A program made the position numbers and the translations under genes. Positions 1 to 8,530 of a DNA stretch of 64,000 nucleotides are shown in pieces. The notes beneath the pieces were generated by a model. That model did not search any database. It saw only the letters and a program-made list of their open reading frames with translations, and was not told the DNA's origin. Origin of the DNA: CAZICM01 sp964537685 (lineage in GTDB: Bacteria > Myxococcota_A > Polyangia > Polyangiales > Polyangiaceae); contig CAZICM010000014.1 in assembly GCA_964537685.1 (NCBI GenBank), forward strand, positions 124,001 through 188,000. The letters run 5' to 3'. Numbering within the stretch: position 1 is the stretch's first letter; the number at the start of each line of letters is the position of its first letter.

Positions 1-1
1 C

Positions 2-736
2 ACCCTGCGCAGGCTATCCGATCGCTGTTTTGCAGCGCCTCCCGACATATGCGCCTGTGTCGATCCCCAAACCGCCGCCGCCGTTCGCGCCCAAAGCCTC
101 GATACCGCGCTCGCCGATGCCCAAGCCGCGCTCAACGCCTGCCCCGATCGCGCCATGTCTCACGCCGTCATGGCTGAAGTCTTGGTGCTCCGGGGCGATA
201 TCGAAACGGCTCAAACCCATGCTTCCCAAGCCGTCGAACACAATGGCCGCCTGGGCTATGCCCGCTATGTCCATGCGCTTTCCCTTCAAGGAAAAGGCGA
301 ATACAAACAGGCCATCGCCGAACTGCTCGTCGCCAAAAAGCTCACCGGCTCCCGCGACGTCAAGATTCTGCTCGGCGCCCTCTATATGCTCAGCGACAAA
401 CTCGACGAAGCCGACGCCATCTTAAAACCCCTTGCCGCCGAGGGCTCCAACGATGCCATCGCCGGCTACAACCTCGCCCTCATCGCCGATCGCCGAGGCA
501 AATACAACGAAGCCAGAAACGGCTATCTCACCACCCTCCGCATCGACCCCTGCTACCAAAGCGCCCGCTACAACCTCGCGCACCTCACCTGGAAAGCAGG
601 CATCAAAGAAGAAGCCGAACACCACGCCCGCAGATTCGTAGAACTTGCCGGCCCTGCCGATCCCATGGTCTCCAAACTCAGCACCTTAATCGGCAAAGAT
701 CTCCGGGTTCCGGCCGAGATATCCGAACGAAGGTGA
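2..736 (+). CDS. TPR-repeat protein, 5' end outside window
   Basis: The reading frame is open to the left edge with no stop, so this is the C-terminal 244 residues or so of a longer protein; the ATG at 155 is probably internal. The visible part is a run of tetratricopeptide-like helix pairs, with the usual small residues (A/G) and aromatic positions about every 34 residues and segments such as 'YNLALIADRRGKYNEA' and 'ARYNLAHLTWKAGIKEEA'. TPR solenoids are protein-binding scaffolds; no catalytic motif is visible. The stop lies 9 bases before the glycosyltransferase, suggesting one transcript. Codons are strongly C-ending. Exact function unknown. Confidence 0.75.
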   Translation, partial: TLRRLSDRCFAAPPDICACVDPQTAAAVRAQSLDTALADAQAALNACPDRAMSHAVMAEVLVLRGDIETAQTHASQAVEHNGRLGYARYVHALSLQGKGEYKQAIAELLVAKKLTGSRDVKILLGALYMLSDKLDEADAILKPLAAEGSNDAIAGYNLALIADRRGKYNEARNGYLTTLRIDPCYQSARYNLAHLTWKAGIKEEAEHHARRFVELAGPADPMVSKLSTLIGKDLRVPAEISERR

Positions 737-745
737 GGCCACCCC

Positions 746-1876
746 ATGGCGTACAGCTCATCCAAGCCCCTTCTCACCTTATGCATGATTCTCAAGGACG
801 AAGAGGCCACCATCGCCAAAACCCTCGGCACCGTCCTCCCTTATATCGATCGCTGGCTTATCCTTGATACCGGCTCCACCGATCGCACCCGCGAAATCGT
901 CAAACAAAGCCTAGCTTCCAAACCAGGGGCACTGCATGAAGCCCCCTTTATCGACTTCGCCACATCCAGAAACCATGCCCTCGATTTATGCGGCGAAGAA
1001 ACCGAATTTATCCTATGGCTCGATGCCGACGACGAACTCATCGGAGGCCCAGAACTTCGAGCCTTCCTCCAAAAAGAATTGCCCATCCACGGCCCCGATC
1101 GCGAAGCCTACTATGTGCGCGTAGATACCGGAATTCGCTTTGATTCTGCCCGTATCTTCCGAAGCCGCGCCAAATGGCGCTTTAAAGGCGCCGTCCACGA
1201 AGTCCTCTGCCACCCCCAGCGCCAACCCCCCACCCACCGATTACCCCATCAGGTCCTCATCCGCCACACCGCCGGCGTCAGCGCCGACCGATCGAAAAAA
1301 CGCTGGGAACGCGATGTACTCCTCCTATCCCGCGCCCTCGAAGACAACCCCAGCGACACCCGCTCAGCCTTCTATTTGGCCCAGACCTACGCCTGGCTCG
1401 ACCGCAAAACCGAAGCCAAAGCCGCCCTCCTCAAACGCATCTCCATGGGCGGCTGGTACGAAGAAGTCTACCAATGCCGAATGCAGCTCGCCTCCATCGC
1501 CCAAGCCGAAGGCCATCCCTGGGGGTATATCCTCGAACTCTACCTCGACGCCTTTAAAACATCCCCCCACCGCGCCGAACCCCTCCATGCCATCGCCTAT
1601 CATTACAATGCCCAGCGCGAACATGCCCTCTGCCTTCTCTTCGCCCGCCGCGGCATCGAACTTCCCCTGCCCACCCAAGACCGCCTCTTTATCGATGAAG
1701 AGGTCTACAAATGGAAACTCCTCGATCTCGTAGGCTCATCGGCCTACTGGGTCGGCGAATTCGAACTCGGCGAAGAAGCCGCCCGAAAAGCCCTTCGCCA
1801 CCGCCCCGATGATGCCCGCCTCGCCGCCAACGTCGAATACTACGCCGCCCGAAAGCGCAAACTAAAAAAGAAATGA
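746..1876 (+). CDS. Family 2 glycosyltransferase with C-terminal TPR region
   Basis: 376 residues. The N-terminal 200 residues are a GT-A fold glycosyltransferase: 'LTLCMILKDEE' near residue 10, 'LILDTGSTDRT' around 38-48, and the metal/nucleotide-sugar binding 'WLDADDEL' (DxD-type) around 90. This resembles the SunS-like/TPR-associated branch of GT2. Residues from about 200 onward are TPR-like helices. The substrate cannot be predicted. A GGTGAGG ribosome site sits 7 bases before the ATG. The stop overlaps the next start (ATGA), so the two are translationally coupled. Codons are C-ending, as in both neighbours. Confidence 0.85.
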   Translation: MAYSSSKPLLTLCMILKDEEATIAKTLGTVLPYIDRWLILDTGSTDRTREIVKQSLASKPGALHEAPFIDFATSRNHALDLCGEETEFILWLDADDELIGGPELRAFLQKELPIHGPDREAYYVRVDTGIRFDSARIFRSRAKWRFKGAVHEVLCHPQRQPPTHRLPHQVLIRHTAGVSADRSKKRWERDVLLLSRALEDNPSDTRSAFYLAQTYAWLDRKTEAKAALLKRISMGGWYEEVYQCRMQLASIAQAEGHPWGYILELYLDAFKTSPHRAEPLHAIAYHYNAQREHALCLLFARRGIELPLPTQDRLFIDEEVYKWKLLDLVGSSAYWVGEFELGEEAARKALRHRPDDARLAANVEYYAARKRKLKKK

Positions 1877-4179
1877 TCCGGCAATTGGCCTCTTTATTCC
1901 CCAGACCCATCCTTATTGGCCTGGGCCTTATCCTCCTCTTCTCCCTCATCGCCTTCTGGCCCGCCCTCTTCGCTGGACCCGGCTATGAAAGCGCGCTCAT
2001 CGCCGGCCTCTTTTTACCTTCCCTCACCGCAATCGTCACCGCCCTGCGCATCATCGCCCTCCAGCCCGAACCTCTCGCCGCCATCGCCACCGGCCTTCGT
2101 ATCGGCGCCCTCTTTGCCACCTTTTGCTATGCCCTCTCTCTCCTCCAGGGCCTTCGCGTTGGCCTCTGCGATCCCCTCTCGGGCTCCCTCCATTTCCTCC
2201 TAGGCCCCATCACCGGCTCCCTCCTCGCCGGTTGTTGTGGCGCCATCGCCGGCCATCTAGCCAGCCTCATCGCCACCCCCCGCAGACAACGCATCGCCTG
2301 CATCCTCCTTGCCCTCTTCGCCCCACTCGCCTCCATCGCCGTCAGCCTCTACCGCTTCTACACCAGTCCCATGGTCTTTGCCTTCGACCCCTTCGTCGGC
2401 TTCTTCAGCGGCACCCTCTACGACACCGTCATCGAATGGACCGGCCTCGTCTCCTACCGCGCCGGCACCCTTTGCACCCTCCTCTTCTTCCTCTGCACCT
2501 CCGCCCTCCTCCAGCGCGACCCCCAAAAACGCCTCGGCCTCTCCCTCAAACCTTGGAAATCCCGCCCCGAACTCGCCCTCTCCGCCGCCGCATTCCTCCT
2601 CGCCAGCCTCCTCTTCAGCGCCTATGGAAGCATATTTGGACACTATCAAAGCCCCAAAACCATTGCCGAATCCCTAGGGGCAAGCTATGAAAGCCAACAC
2701 TGCACCGTCATTTACCCCAGCTCCATCCCCAAAGCCCAAGCCCAGCGCTTTGCCCGCGAATGCGACGCCCACATCGAACAAGGCGCCCGCTACTTTGAAA
2801 TCCCCGTTCCCTTTAAAATCACCGCCTACCTCTTTTCCGACAGCGCCCAAAAAGCCTTCTACATGGGCGCGGCCAACACCTACGTTGCCAAACCCTGGCG
2901 CCGGGAAATCTACGTCCAACAACATGGCTTTCCCCATCCTGTCCTTGGCCATGAAATCATGCACGTCCTTTCCGGCGCCTTTGCCCGCGGCCCCTTTAAC
3001 ATCGCCGGCTCCTTCTATGGCATTCTCCCCGACCCCGGCCTAATCGAAGGCATCGCCGTTGCCGCCGCCCCCCGCGAAGGCGACCTAAGCCCCGCCGAAT
3101 GGGCCAAAGCCATGAAAGACCTTGGCCTACTCCCCCAACTCAAATCCCTCTTTGCCCTTGGATTTCTGGGCCACAACGCCGCCCTCGCCTACACCGTCAG
3201 CGGAGCCTTTGTCGAACACATACGAAGCCATTATGGAGCTTCCATCCTTCGATCCTGGTATGGGGGAGAAAACCTATCCACACTCACGGGCAAAAGCTGG
3301 GAAGCCCTTGAACAAGAATTTCACCACGAACTCGATCGCCTAAGCCTAAGCGAAGCGGCGCGAGCGCAAGCCAAAGCCCGCTTCGATCGCCCCGCGATTT
3401 TTGGCCGGCGCTGTCCCCATGTTGTTGACGCCTGCAAACAGAGAGCGGAAGCCTACCGAGCCGCCGGCGACTTTACTCGAGCCATGGCCGAATACGACCA
3501 AGCCCGGCGCCTAGATACCGGGGACATTCGCATGGAACTCGATCGGGCCGAAACCCACCTTCGCATGGGCCGCGTAGAAGACGCCAAAGCCCTATTAAAC
3601 GCGGTCATCGCCAACCCCCAACACCCCGAAGCCTTGCGGGATCGGGCATCGGAAGAACTGGGGGATATTGCCTTATCGACGGGAGACCTCATCGAAGCCG
3701 AGCGGCACTACACCCAAGCGCGGCGGAGCATGATGGACGAAGACGCGCTACGGACCCTCGACGTCAAACTCTACGCGATAAAGAACCAAGAGGCGAAGGG
3801 CCCGGTGGTTGAGCTCTTGATAGGCCGGCCTGGAGAGATGCCTGACAAGATTTTAGCGATAGAACAGCTTGGATCGTGGGCGGCACGAGATCCTGGAGAA
3901 GGACTGCCCCATTATTTACTAGCGCGGCACTACATGGGAGCGGCGCAGTACGGCGAAGCATGGAAACGGATAGAGAAAGCGCTATCGGGGCGGCAGGCAT
4001 CGGCGCGGGTAAGGGCAGAAGCCTTAAGAATGGCGGTGGTGACGGCCTGTGCGCTGGGCGAAAAAGAGGCCATGGCCAAAGCCTTTAAAGAATACCAAGG
4101 GCAGGGGGATATCCCTGAATCACGAAGGCTTGCGGTCGAGAGTTTTGTAAAGAGATGCGGGGGGGAAAACCTACCATAA
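1873..4179 (+). CDS. Polytopic membrane protein with HExxH metallopeptidase-like motif and TPR tail
   Basis: 768 residues. The first 260 or so contain about six or seven hydrophobic helices. A soluble part follows with HEIMH at 360-364 and a glutamate at 392 in 'GLIEGIA', an HExxH...E arrangement as in gluzincin zinc peptidases. The last 240 residues are TPR-like. Inferred: membrane-anchored zinc protease or a degenerate relative; substrate unknown. It starts inside the stop of the glycosyltransferase gene (ATGA). Its 3' end overlaps the convergent ATPase gene by 9 bases. Third-position base preference shifts from C toward G/A after about 3.35 kb, where the TPR part begins. Confidence 0.7.
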   Translation: MIRQLASLFPRPILIGLGLILLFSLIAFWPALFAGPGYESALIAGLFLPSLTAIVTALRIIALQPEPLAAIATGLRIGALFATFCYALSLLQGLRVGLCDPLSGSLHFLLGPITGSLLAGCCGAIAGHLASLIATPRRQRIACILLALFAPLASIAVSLYRFYTSPMVFAFDPFVGFFSGTLYDTVIEWTGLVSYRAGTLCTLLFFLCTSALLQRDPQKRLGLSLKPWKSRPELALSAAAFLLASLLFSAYGSIFGHYQSPKTIAESLGASYESQHCTVIYPSSIPKAQAQRFARECDAHIEQGARYFEIPVPFKITAYLFSDSAQKAFYMGAANTYVAKPWRREIYVQQHGFPHPVLGHEIMHVLSGAFARGPFNIAGSFYGILPDPGLIEGIAVAAAPREGDLSPAEWAKAMKDLGLLPQLKSLFALGFLGHNAALAYTVSGAFVEHIRSHYGASILRSWYGGENLSTLTGKSWEALEQEFHHELDRLSLSEAARAQAKARFDRPAIFGRRCPHVVDACKQRAEAYRAAGDFTRAMAEYDQARRLDTGDIRMELDRAETHLRMGRVEDAKALLNAVIANPQHPEALRDRASEELGDIALSTGDLIEAERHYTQARRSMMDEDALRTLDVKLYAIKNQEAKGPVVELLIGRPGEMPDKILAIEQLGSWAARDPGEGLPHYLLARHYMGAAQYGEAWKRIEKALSGRQASARVRAEALRMAVVTACALGEKEAMAKAFKEYQGQGDIPESRRLAVESFVKRCGGENLP

Positions 4180-5535
4180 ACCTTTGGTGCGCAGGATTTC
4201 GCTCACATGCTGAATACCGACCTCGTAGGCGCTGAAGACGCTCGCCGCATCGTATTCGCTCATATTGGAAAAGCGAAGGAATTCCCGCTGATCGCGCACC
4301 ACCCGCTCACACGGAACAAAGCTATGGATCACATCCTTGGGCGACTTAAATTCCAAGCCATCGAAGAGCATTGGATTTTGCTCCGCGAGGAAGGACTGGC
4401 GCGTTGATAATTCCTTGACACAGGCTTCAATCCACGCAGGATGCATCCCATTCGTCAGCCCATCGGCCACCGCCATATCTGGATTGCAAGAGAGATAATA
4501 AAGGAAGGCCAGCAGGCGTTTTTGGCCAAAGGTCAAATCATCATGGGAAATAATTGAAGCATCGGCGCGCTCAAACATAAAGCGGAAGTCACCATATTCA
4601 AAGACAATATCCACAAGAGGATCTGCCTTGATGGTCCGCAGACAGGCTTGAAGTTCTGCTCCTTTAAACTCCATGAGATGTATGGCTTGCTGGAGAAAGG
4701 TAAGCTGATTGGGCCTAAGCAAAATATGGCGGAAAACGCCTTTATTCTGCGCAATAGCTTGACGGAATGTTTGGCCTATCCAGTTGAGCACCACGCATGA
4801 AAGATTCGGGCTTTCAGTGTGTTGCACTTGGTTGTGCTCATAGATTTTCACAACCAAATCTTCGCTCGCGTCGTTTCCCGAAGCCACCAGCGTTCGAAAG
4901 AAGTCCAGTCCCTCATCAAACCGGTCAACTCTCCGCAGGCCCGTATTTGAATGGAATGATGTATAGGGGTATCGAGTATCTGGGCTTGCATTCTGCCGTG
5001 GCAGATCTGCCACAATGAATGCCATCCGTGTTCGTGGATAGCGCAGCGCTGCGCTTTGATTATGAATATTTACCACGGGCCTGCCTTGGATGGACAACCG
5101 ATGCCCATGCAGGCTTGCATGCCATTCAGCAGTAGGCGATCGAAGCACAAGGCCAACGAAGGTATCTGGATCCGTTGAGAGTCTATTGGCCCCGCTTTCA
5201 TCAACCAGCGGCTTCCCAGGCCGGTGACGGATGCTCATCACTACAGCATCTGAGCCCTGCGAAAGCTCATACTCCAGCTCAAAGGCTTCACCTCGGTAGC
5301 CGGTGAAATCATCGGTAAGCACCGCCGCAATCAAATTCAGCAGCGTCGTCTTCCCCGACCCATTCACACCCAACAAAACATTAAACCCGTCCCCAAAATG
5401 CAACTCGCACGGGTCTACATTCCTAAACTGAACAATCTTTAATCGCCTTAACTTCAGCTTCGGTTTCGGCTCTCCTTCGCCCGCTTCCTTTGGCTCCCCA
5501 CCCGCCTCCTTCACTTCTTTCCCGATATCCACCAC
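4171..5535 (-). CDS. AAA/ABC-type ATPase, Walker B glutamate replaced by glycine
   Basis: 454 residues from a GTG start. Walker A is GVNGSGKT at 56-63. An ABC-like signature, 'LTFGQKRLL', lies at 334-342. The Walker B region reads 'MAVADGLTNGMHP', with Gly359 where related proteins have the catalytic Glu after Asp358. The C-terminus 'VSEILRTKGLW' resembles a family of standalone AAA ATPases I associate with myxobacteria (from memory). It overlaps the upstream Uma2 gene by 25 bases, so coupling is likely. ATP binding seems intact but hydrolysis may be weak. Role unknown; such ATPases occur in DNA repair (RecF/OLD-like) and defence loci. Confidence 0.75.
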   Translation of the reverse strand: MVDIGKEVKEAGGEPKEAGEGEPKPKLKLRRLKIVQFRNVDPCELHFGDGFNVLLGVNGSGKTTLLNLIAAVLTDDFTGYRGEAFELEYELSQGSDAVVMSIRHRPGKPLVDESGANRLSTDPDTFVGLVLRSPTAEWHASLHGHRLSIQGRPVVNIHNQSAALRYPRTRMAFIVADLPRQNASPDTRYPYTSFHSNTGLRRVDRFDEGLDFFRTLVASGNDASEDLVVKIYEHNQVQHTESPNLSCVVLNWIGQTFRQAIAQNKGVFRHILLRPNQLTFLQQAIHLMEFKGAELQACLRTIKADPLVDIVFEYGDFRFMFERADASIISHDDLTFGQKRLLAFLYYLSCNPDMAVADGLTNGMHPAWIEACVKELSTRQSFLAEQNPMLFDGLEFKSPKDVIHSFVPCERVVRDQREFLRFSNMSEYDAASVFSAYEVGIQHVSEILRTKGLW

Positions 5536-6089
5536 GCCTCCATCTCCAGCTCCACCGCCTCAAACGGCTCCGCCCTTACTTTATCATCCTCCCCATAGAC
5601 CCCCAGCTCCAACCACTTCCCCTCATACAAACGGCTTACCGTCAGGCTCCGCTCATCCATATCCACATACCACAAATACTTCACCCCAATCCTCGCATAA
5701 AACGCCCGCTTCGTCCTTAAATCGTAGCTCCTGGTGCTCGGCGACAAAACCTCACACACCCAATCCGGCACCACCTGAATCGACGTGTCCTCGGGCAACT
5801 CAGCCATACGCTCCACCCTCCATCCCGCCAAATCCGGCGAAAATTCAGGCGAACCCATCACCTCAATCCCAGGCTCCACCAAAATCCACCACCCTCCAGG
5901 GCGTCCACCCCCTTCCTGAAACGAGCCACCCAATCCCCGATCCAAATGCCCAATCAGGGCTTGATGCCGCGCCCGGGGTCGCGCATGCGTATACAAAACC
6001 CCATCGATAATCTCTCCCTTCACATTTGGTGGCAATGCCTCCAAATCCGCTATCGTCGCAGGCTCAAGCTTTCGCGCAGGCTCACCCAT
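5511..6089 (-). CDS. Uma2-family (DUF820) restriction-endonuclease-fold protein
   Basis: About 192 residues from the ATG at 6089, chosen because AGGAG lies 5-6 bases upstream; a GTG at 6107 is possible. The Uma2 pattern is present: an N-terminal 'GEIIDGVLY', then 'PDLAGWRVERM', then 'DWVCEVLSPST' followed by 'KRAFYARIGVKYLWYVD', giving the D...ExE-type acidic residues of the PD-(D/E)XK fold. The family is very common in cyanobacteria and myxobacteria and its biological role is not settled. The gene overlaps the upstream gene by 8 bases and the downstream ATPase gene by 25, giving a tight three-gene unit. Confidence 0.85.
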   Translation of the reverse strand: MGEPARKLEPATIADLEALPPNVKGEIIDGVLYTHARPRARHQALIGHLDRGLGGSFQEGGGRPGGWWILVEPGIEVMGSPEFSPDLAGWRVERMAELPEDTSIQVVPDWVCEVLSPSTRSYDLRTKRAFYARIGVKYLWYVDMDERSLTVSRLYEGKWLELGVYGEDDKVRAEPFEAVELEMEAWWISGKK

Positions 6090-6741
6090 GACCCTCTCCT
6101 TCGTCACTCTCCCCCTCGTCCGGCTCCGACGCAGGACGGAAATATGAATCCGCTACCTTCTTGTCCCCAGTGATCAACACCAGCTTCGCATGCACATCCA
6201 ATCGCAACCGATCCGCCTTCGTCTTAAAGGCCCGAAGCTTCGCACGCCCCATTTTTAAATTCACTTCAGCGTCATTCGCGCCCGCTATCGCCCCCTTCAC
6301 CTTCTCAATCCCATTCTCCAATACCGTCTCATACTCAACCCGTATCGGATGCCCAGCCTCCAACCCCTTCAACTCCAACAAAATCCGCTCGTTCTCCACC
6401 ATCTGCTTGTCCAGCGGCAATGACCCCGTATCGCTCGGCGATAAACTTGGAAACAATCGCTCATTTAGCTTCTTGTTCTTCACCCGGCTACGGCTCCCCA
6501 AATCCACCAGCGTAACATCCACGCCCTTGTCCCGCTTCTTGCGCACCGCCCGCGCTATCACCACCGTGTTCTCCACCGTCTCAAAGGCATCCCGCTCCTG
6601 ATAGAGCTCGTCCAAACAACTCGCCACTTCAGGGCCCAGCGCCACCACATCGGCGTTGTCATCGGCCTCCAGCGATGCCTCAAGATGGAGTAGATCTTTG
6701 CGAAATACAGATAGGCTGCTCTTGTTTCCTAGTAATCTCAT
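6082..6741 (-). CDS. Unknown charged helical protein, first gene of an Uma2/ATPase unit
   Basis: 219 residues, rich in Glu, Lys, Leu and Arg, largely predicted helical (possible coiled coil between about 110 and 190), ending in an acidic tail with repeated 'DEGE'. No signal peptide or membrane segment. I do not recognise the family. It overlaps the following Uma2 gene by 8 bases, so it is probably co-translated with it and the ATPase. The start region has only a weak AGGA-like ribosome site, so a slightly different start is possible. Confidence 0.65.
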   Translation of the reverse strand: MRLLGNKSSLSVFRKDLLHLEASLEADDNADVVALGPEVASCLDELYQERDAFETVENTVVIARAVRKKRDKGVDVTLVDLGSRSRVKNKKLNERLFPSLSPSDTGSLPLDKQMVENERILLELKGLEAGHPIRVEYETVLENGIEKVKGAIAGANDAEVNLKMGRAKLRAFKTKADRLRLDVHAKLVLITGDKKVADSYFRPASEPDEGESDEGEGHG

Positions 6742-7079
6742 GGTGTCCTGAGTCTAGGCCCGCCTCTGTCCACAGGGCAATAGAAAAATTTCCCTTCGGG
6801 TCTCTCCTCATCCCCCTGCTCCTCCCCCGAAAGACCCTTCCGCTCTCTCCCCGGTGCCTTTCCACCTGTCAAGAATCGTCCCCAGGTGACGCCTGAAGGT
6901 CTTTCTTGACATCTGAAATGCCTCCAAACGGGCGCCCAAAGCCCTTTCCAAATAAAACAATGCACCCAATGCTCCTCCCCAAGCATCGTTCCCTAGCCGT
7001 GGAAAGACCCTCTTCCCACCCCCCAAGCTCTGTCCAAACACCGGGAATGCTCTACAGAGGCTGCTGAATGCTCTTTCCG
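6742..7079 (-). other. Gene-poor spacer upstream of the Uma2/ATPase unit
   Basis: No convincing gene. The minus strand is G-rich and carries loosely repeated words of the form GGAAAGRG...TTT and GGAGGCATT. A 119-codon open frame (6808-7167, minus) runs through it into the adjacent Uma2 remnant, but it has no recognisable domain, a strongly Gly/Arg-biased composition and no ribosome site. The promoter of the minus-strand trio must lie here. I cannot name a box with confidence. Confidence 0.4.
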
Positions 7080-7445
7080 CTACTTCGAATGCTGTTGAAG
7101 CTGTGCCTTTAGGCGTTCCAGTTCGGCTTCCGCGGCTTTTGCCCGCGCTTCCGCTTGCTCTAATCAATAGATCTGTTACCCCCAGGCTGTCATAGCGATC
7201 CGGTGAGAAATGTCCGGGTCCACCGAGATCGTCGGCGCGTGCTGGATCCAGTAAATAAATTGATCGGCGCCTACAAATGCCTTGACATGCCGGTGCTCTA
7301 AATAACGTGCAATCAATGGCCGCAAAAGCTCGGCGATTAAGGTCTGAAGGGCGCTTTCGCCCATTTCATCCTCGGTGGGATAGTAGGTCGGATCGAAATC
7401 GGGAACGGGTTGTTGCTGTGTTAGAGGTATTGCCGGCTGACCCAT
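7080..7445 (-). pseudogene. Decayed Uma2-family gene, twice-deleted copy of its neighbour
   Basis: The start (7445) and the first 75 codons or so match the intact gene at 7495-8424. After codons for 'VDPDI' about 121 bases corresponding to 8048-8168 are missing. Because 121 is not a multiple of three, the text that encodes 'SPDRYDSLG' in the intact copy is read out of frame here as 'SHRIAMTAWG' and stops at 7176. A second deletion joins the 'atcaatag' segment directly to a coiled-coil tail: 7080-7155 still encodes 'EQAEARAKAAEAELERLKAQ' ending in TAG at 7080-7082. The copy is therefore a tandem paralogue reduced by two internal deletions. A short 89-residue product could still be made. Confidence 0.85.
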
Positions 7446-7467
7446 CGTGGTTGTTCTGAAGGCTATC
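7208..7467. repeat. Direct repeat, partner at 8169-8446
   Basis: The two segments are closely similar over the Uma2 5' coding region and about 20 bases of leader ('cgtggttgttctgaaggcta' in both). Small differences include an extra stretch coding for a Ser/Val/Pro-rich insertion in the longer copy. This indicates a tandem gene duplication about 960 bases apart, with the upstream leader included. Confidence 0.85.
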
Positions 7468-7494
7468 TGATTGGAGTTGGGTTGGGATGTGCAA

Positions 7495-8424
7495 TTATTT
7501 TTGAAGTTGCTTTAACAGGGCCCGCAATTGCTCCATCTCGGTTTCCGCGGCCGCGGCCCTCTGCCGCTCCTGTTCTGCCCGCGCTTCCGCCGCCGCTGCC
7601 CGCTCGCGCTCTTGCTCCGCGCGCTCGCGCTCCTGCTCCGCCTGCGCTTCCGCTTGCTCCGCGCGCTCGCGCTCTTGCTCTGCCCGCTCGCGTTCCTGCT
7701 CTGCCCGCGCTTCTGCGGCTTTTGCCCGCGCCCGCACCTGCCCCGCTTCCACGCGCTGCTGATACGCTACCATCTCCTGCGCCTCGGCTTCCGTCGGAAA
7801 TAAGGTGTTCCCCTTCGCTCCCGTCCCCAGTCTCAGCCGCTGCATGTCTCCACGCCCCACAACCCGTACATGACAGTCCAATGTCACCGACCGAATCCTA
7901 TCCCCCATCGTTGCTTCGGTGGCCATCAATCGCCCTTTGGTGTTCCGCCGGTAAGACCAAAACCGTACCGGAGCCTTCCGCCGCTCCGCAAAGGGATCGA
8001 ACATCAATAGCTCCATGACCCCAAGGCTGTCATAGCGATCCGGTGAGCGAAGCAAGTCTTTGCTATTGTCCTCGGCCATGACTTCTAGGGCAAATACCGG
8101 CGCGATGCCCGTCTCCCAAACCTTCCAGCACCCAGGAACAATGTTTGGGGATACTCCTGGCAAAATATAAATGTCCGGGGCCACCGAGACCGTCGGGGCG
8201 TGCTGGATCCAGTAAATAAATTGATCGGCACCAACAAAAGCATCGATATGCCGGTGAGCCAGCCAGCGGGCAATCAAAGGACGCAAAAGTTCGGTAATCA
8301 AGGTCTGAAGGGCGCTTTCGCCCATTTCATCCTCCGTGGGATAGTAGGTCGGATCGGAATCGGGAACGGGAACGGAAGCGGAAGCGGGTTCTTGCTGTAT
8401 TAGGGGTATTGCCGGCTGACCCAT
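7495..8424 (-). CDS. Uma2-family protein with long charged coiled-coil tail
   Basis: 309 residues. The N-terminal 200 carry a Uma2-type fold: 'ALQTLITELLRPLIARWL', 'APVFALEVMAEDNSK' (the ExE/K-type core) and 'YDSLGVMELLMFDP'. The C-terminal 100 residues are a low-complexity coiled coil built from EQERERA / EQAEAQA units. Such tails occur in other myxobacterial and cyanobacterial Uma2 proteins. The repeat is encoded by near-identical 'cgctcgcgctc(t/c)tgctc' blocks, so length changes by slippage or recombination are likely. It lies directly upstream of its decayed duplicate. Function unresolved; a nuclease fold is expected. Confidence 0.8.
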   Translation of the reverse strand: MGQPAIPLIQQEPASASVPVPDSDPTYYPTEDEMGESALQTLITELLRPLIARWLAHRHIDAFVGADQFIYWIQHAPTVSVAPDIYILPGVSPNIVPGCWKVWETGIAPVFALEVMAEDNSKDLLRSPDRYDSLGVMELLMFDPFAERRKAPVRFWSYRRNTKGRLMATEATMGDRIRSVTLDCHVRVVGRGDMQRLRLGTGAKGNTLFPTEAEAQEMVAYQQRVEAGQVRARAKAAEARAEQERERAEQERERAEQAEAQAEQERERAEQERERAAAAEARAEQERQRAAAAETEMEQLRALLKQLQK

Positions 8425-8530
8425 CGTGGTTGTTCTGAAGGCTATCCTATTGGCCTGTGTTTGAAAAGAAAAAATAACGATTCTTTTTGCGCTGCGTTTC
8501 GGGCCGCGTTTAAGCCATTATCGCTGCCCC

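Noticed and set aside
2257..2649. Glu/Gly-rich open frame on the minus strand
   Set aside because: Antisense shadow of the C-ending codons of the membrane protein gene; no ribosome site or domain.
7560..7740. CRISPR-like repeats
   Set aside because: The repeated units are coding (EQERERA) and contiguous, without unique spacers.
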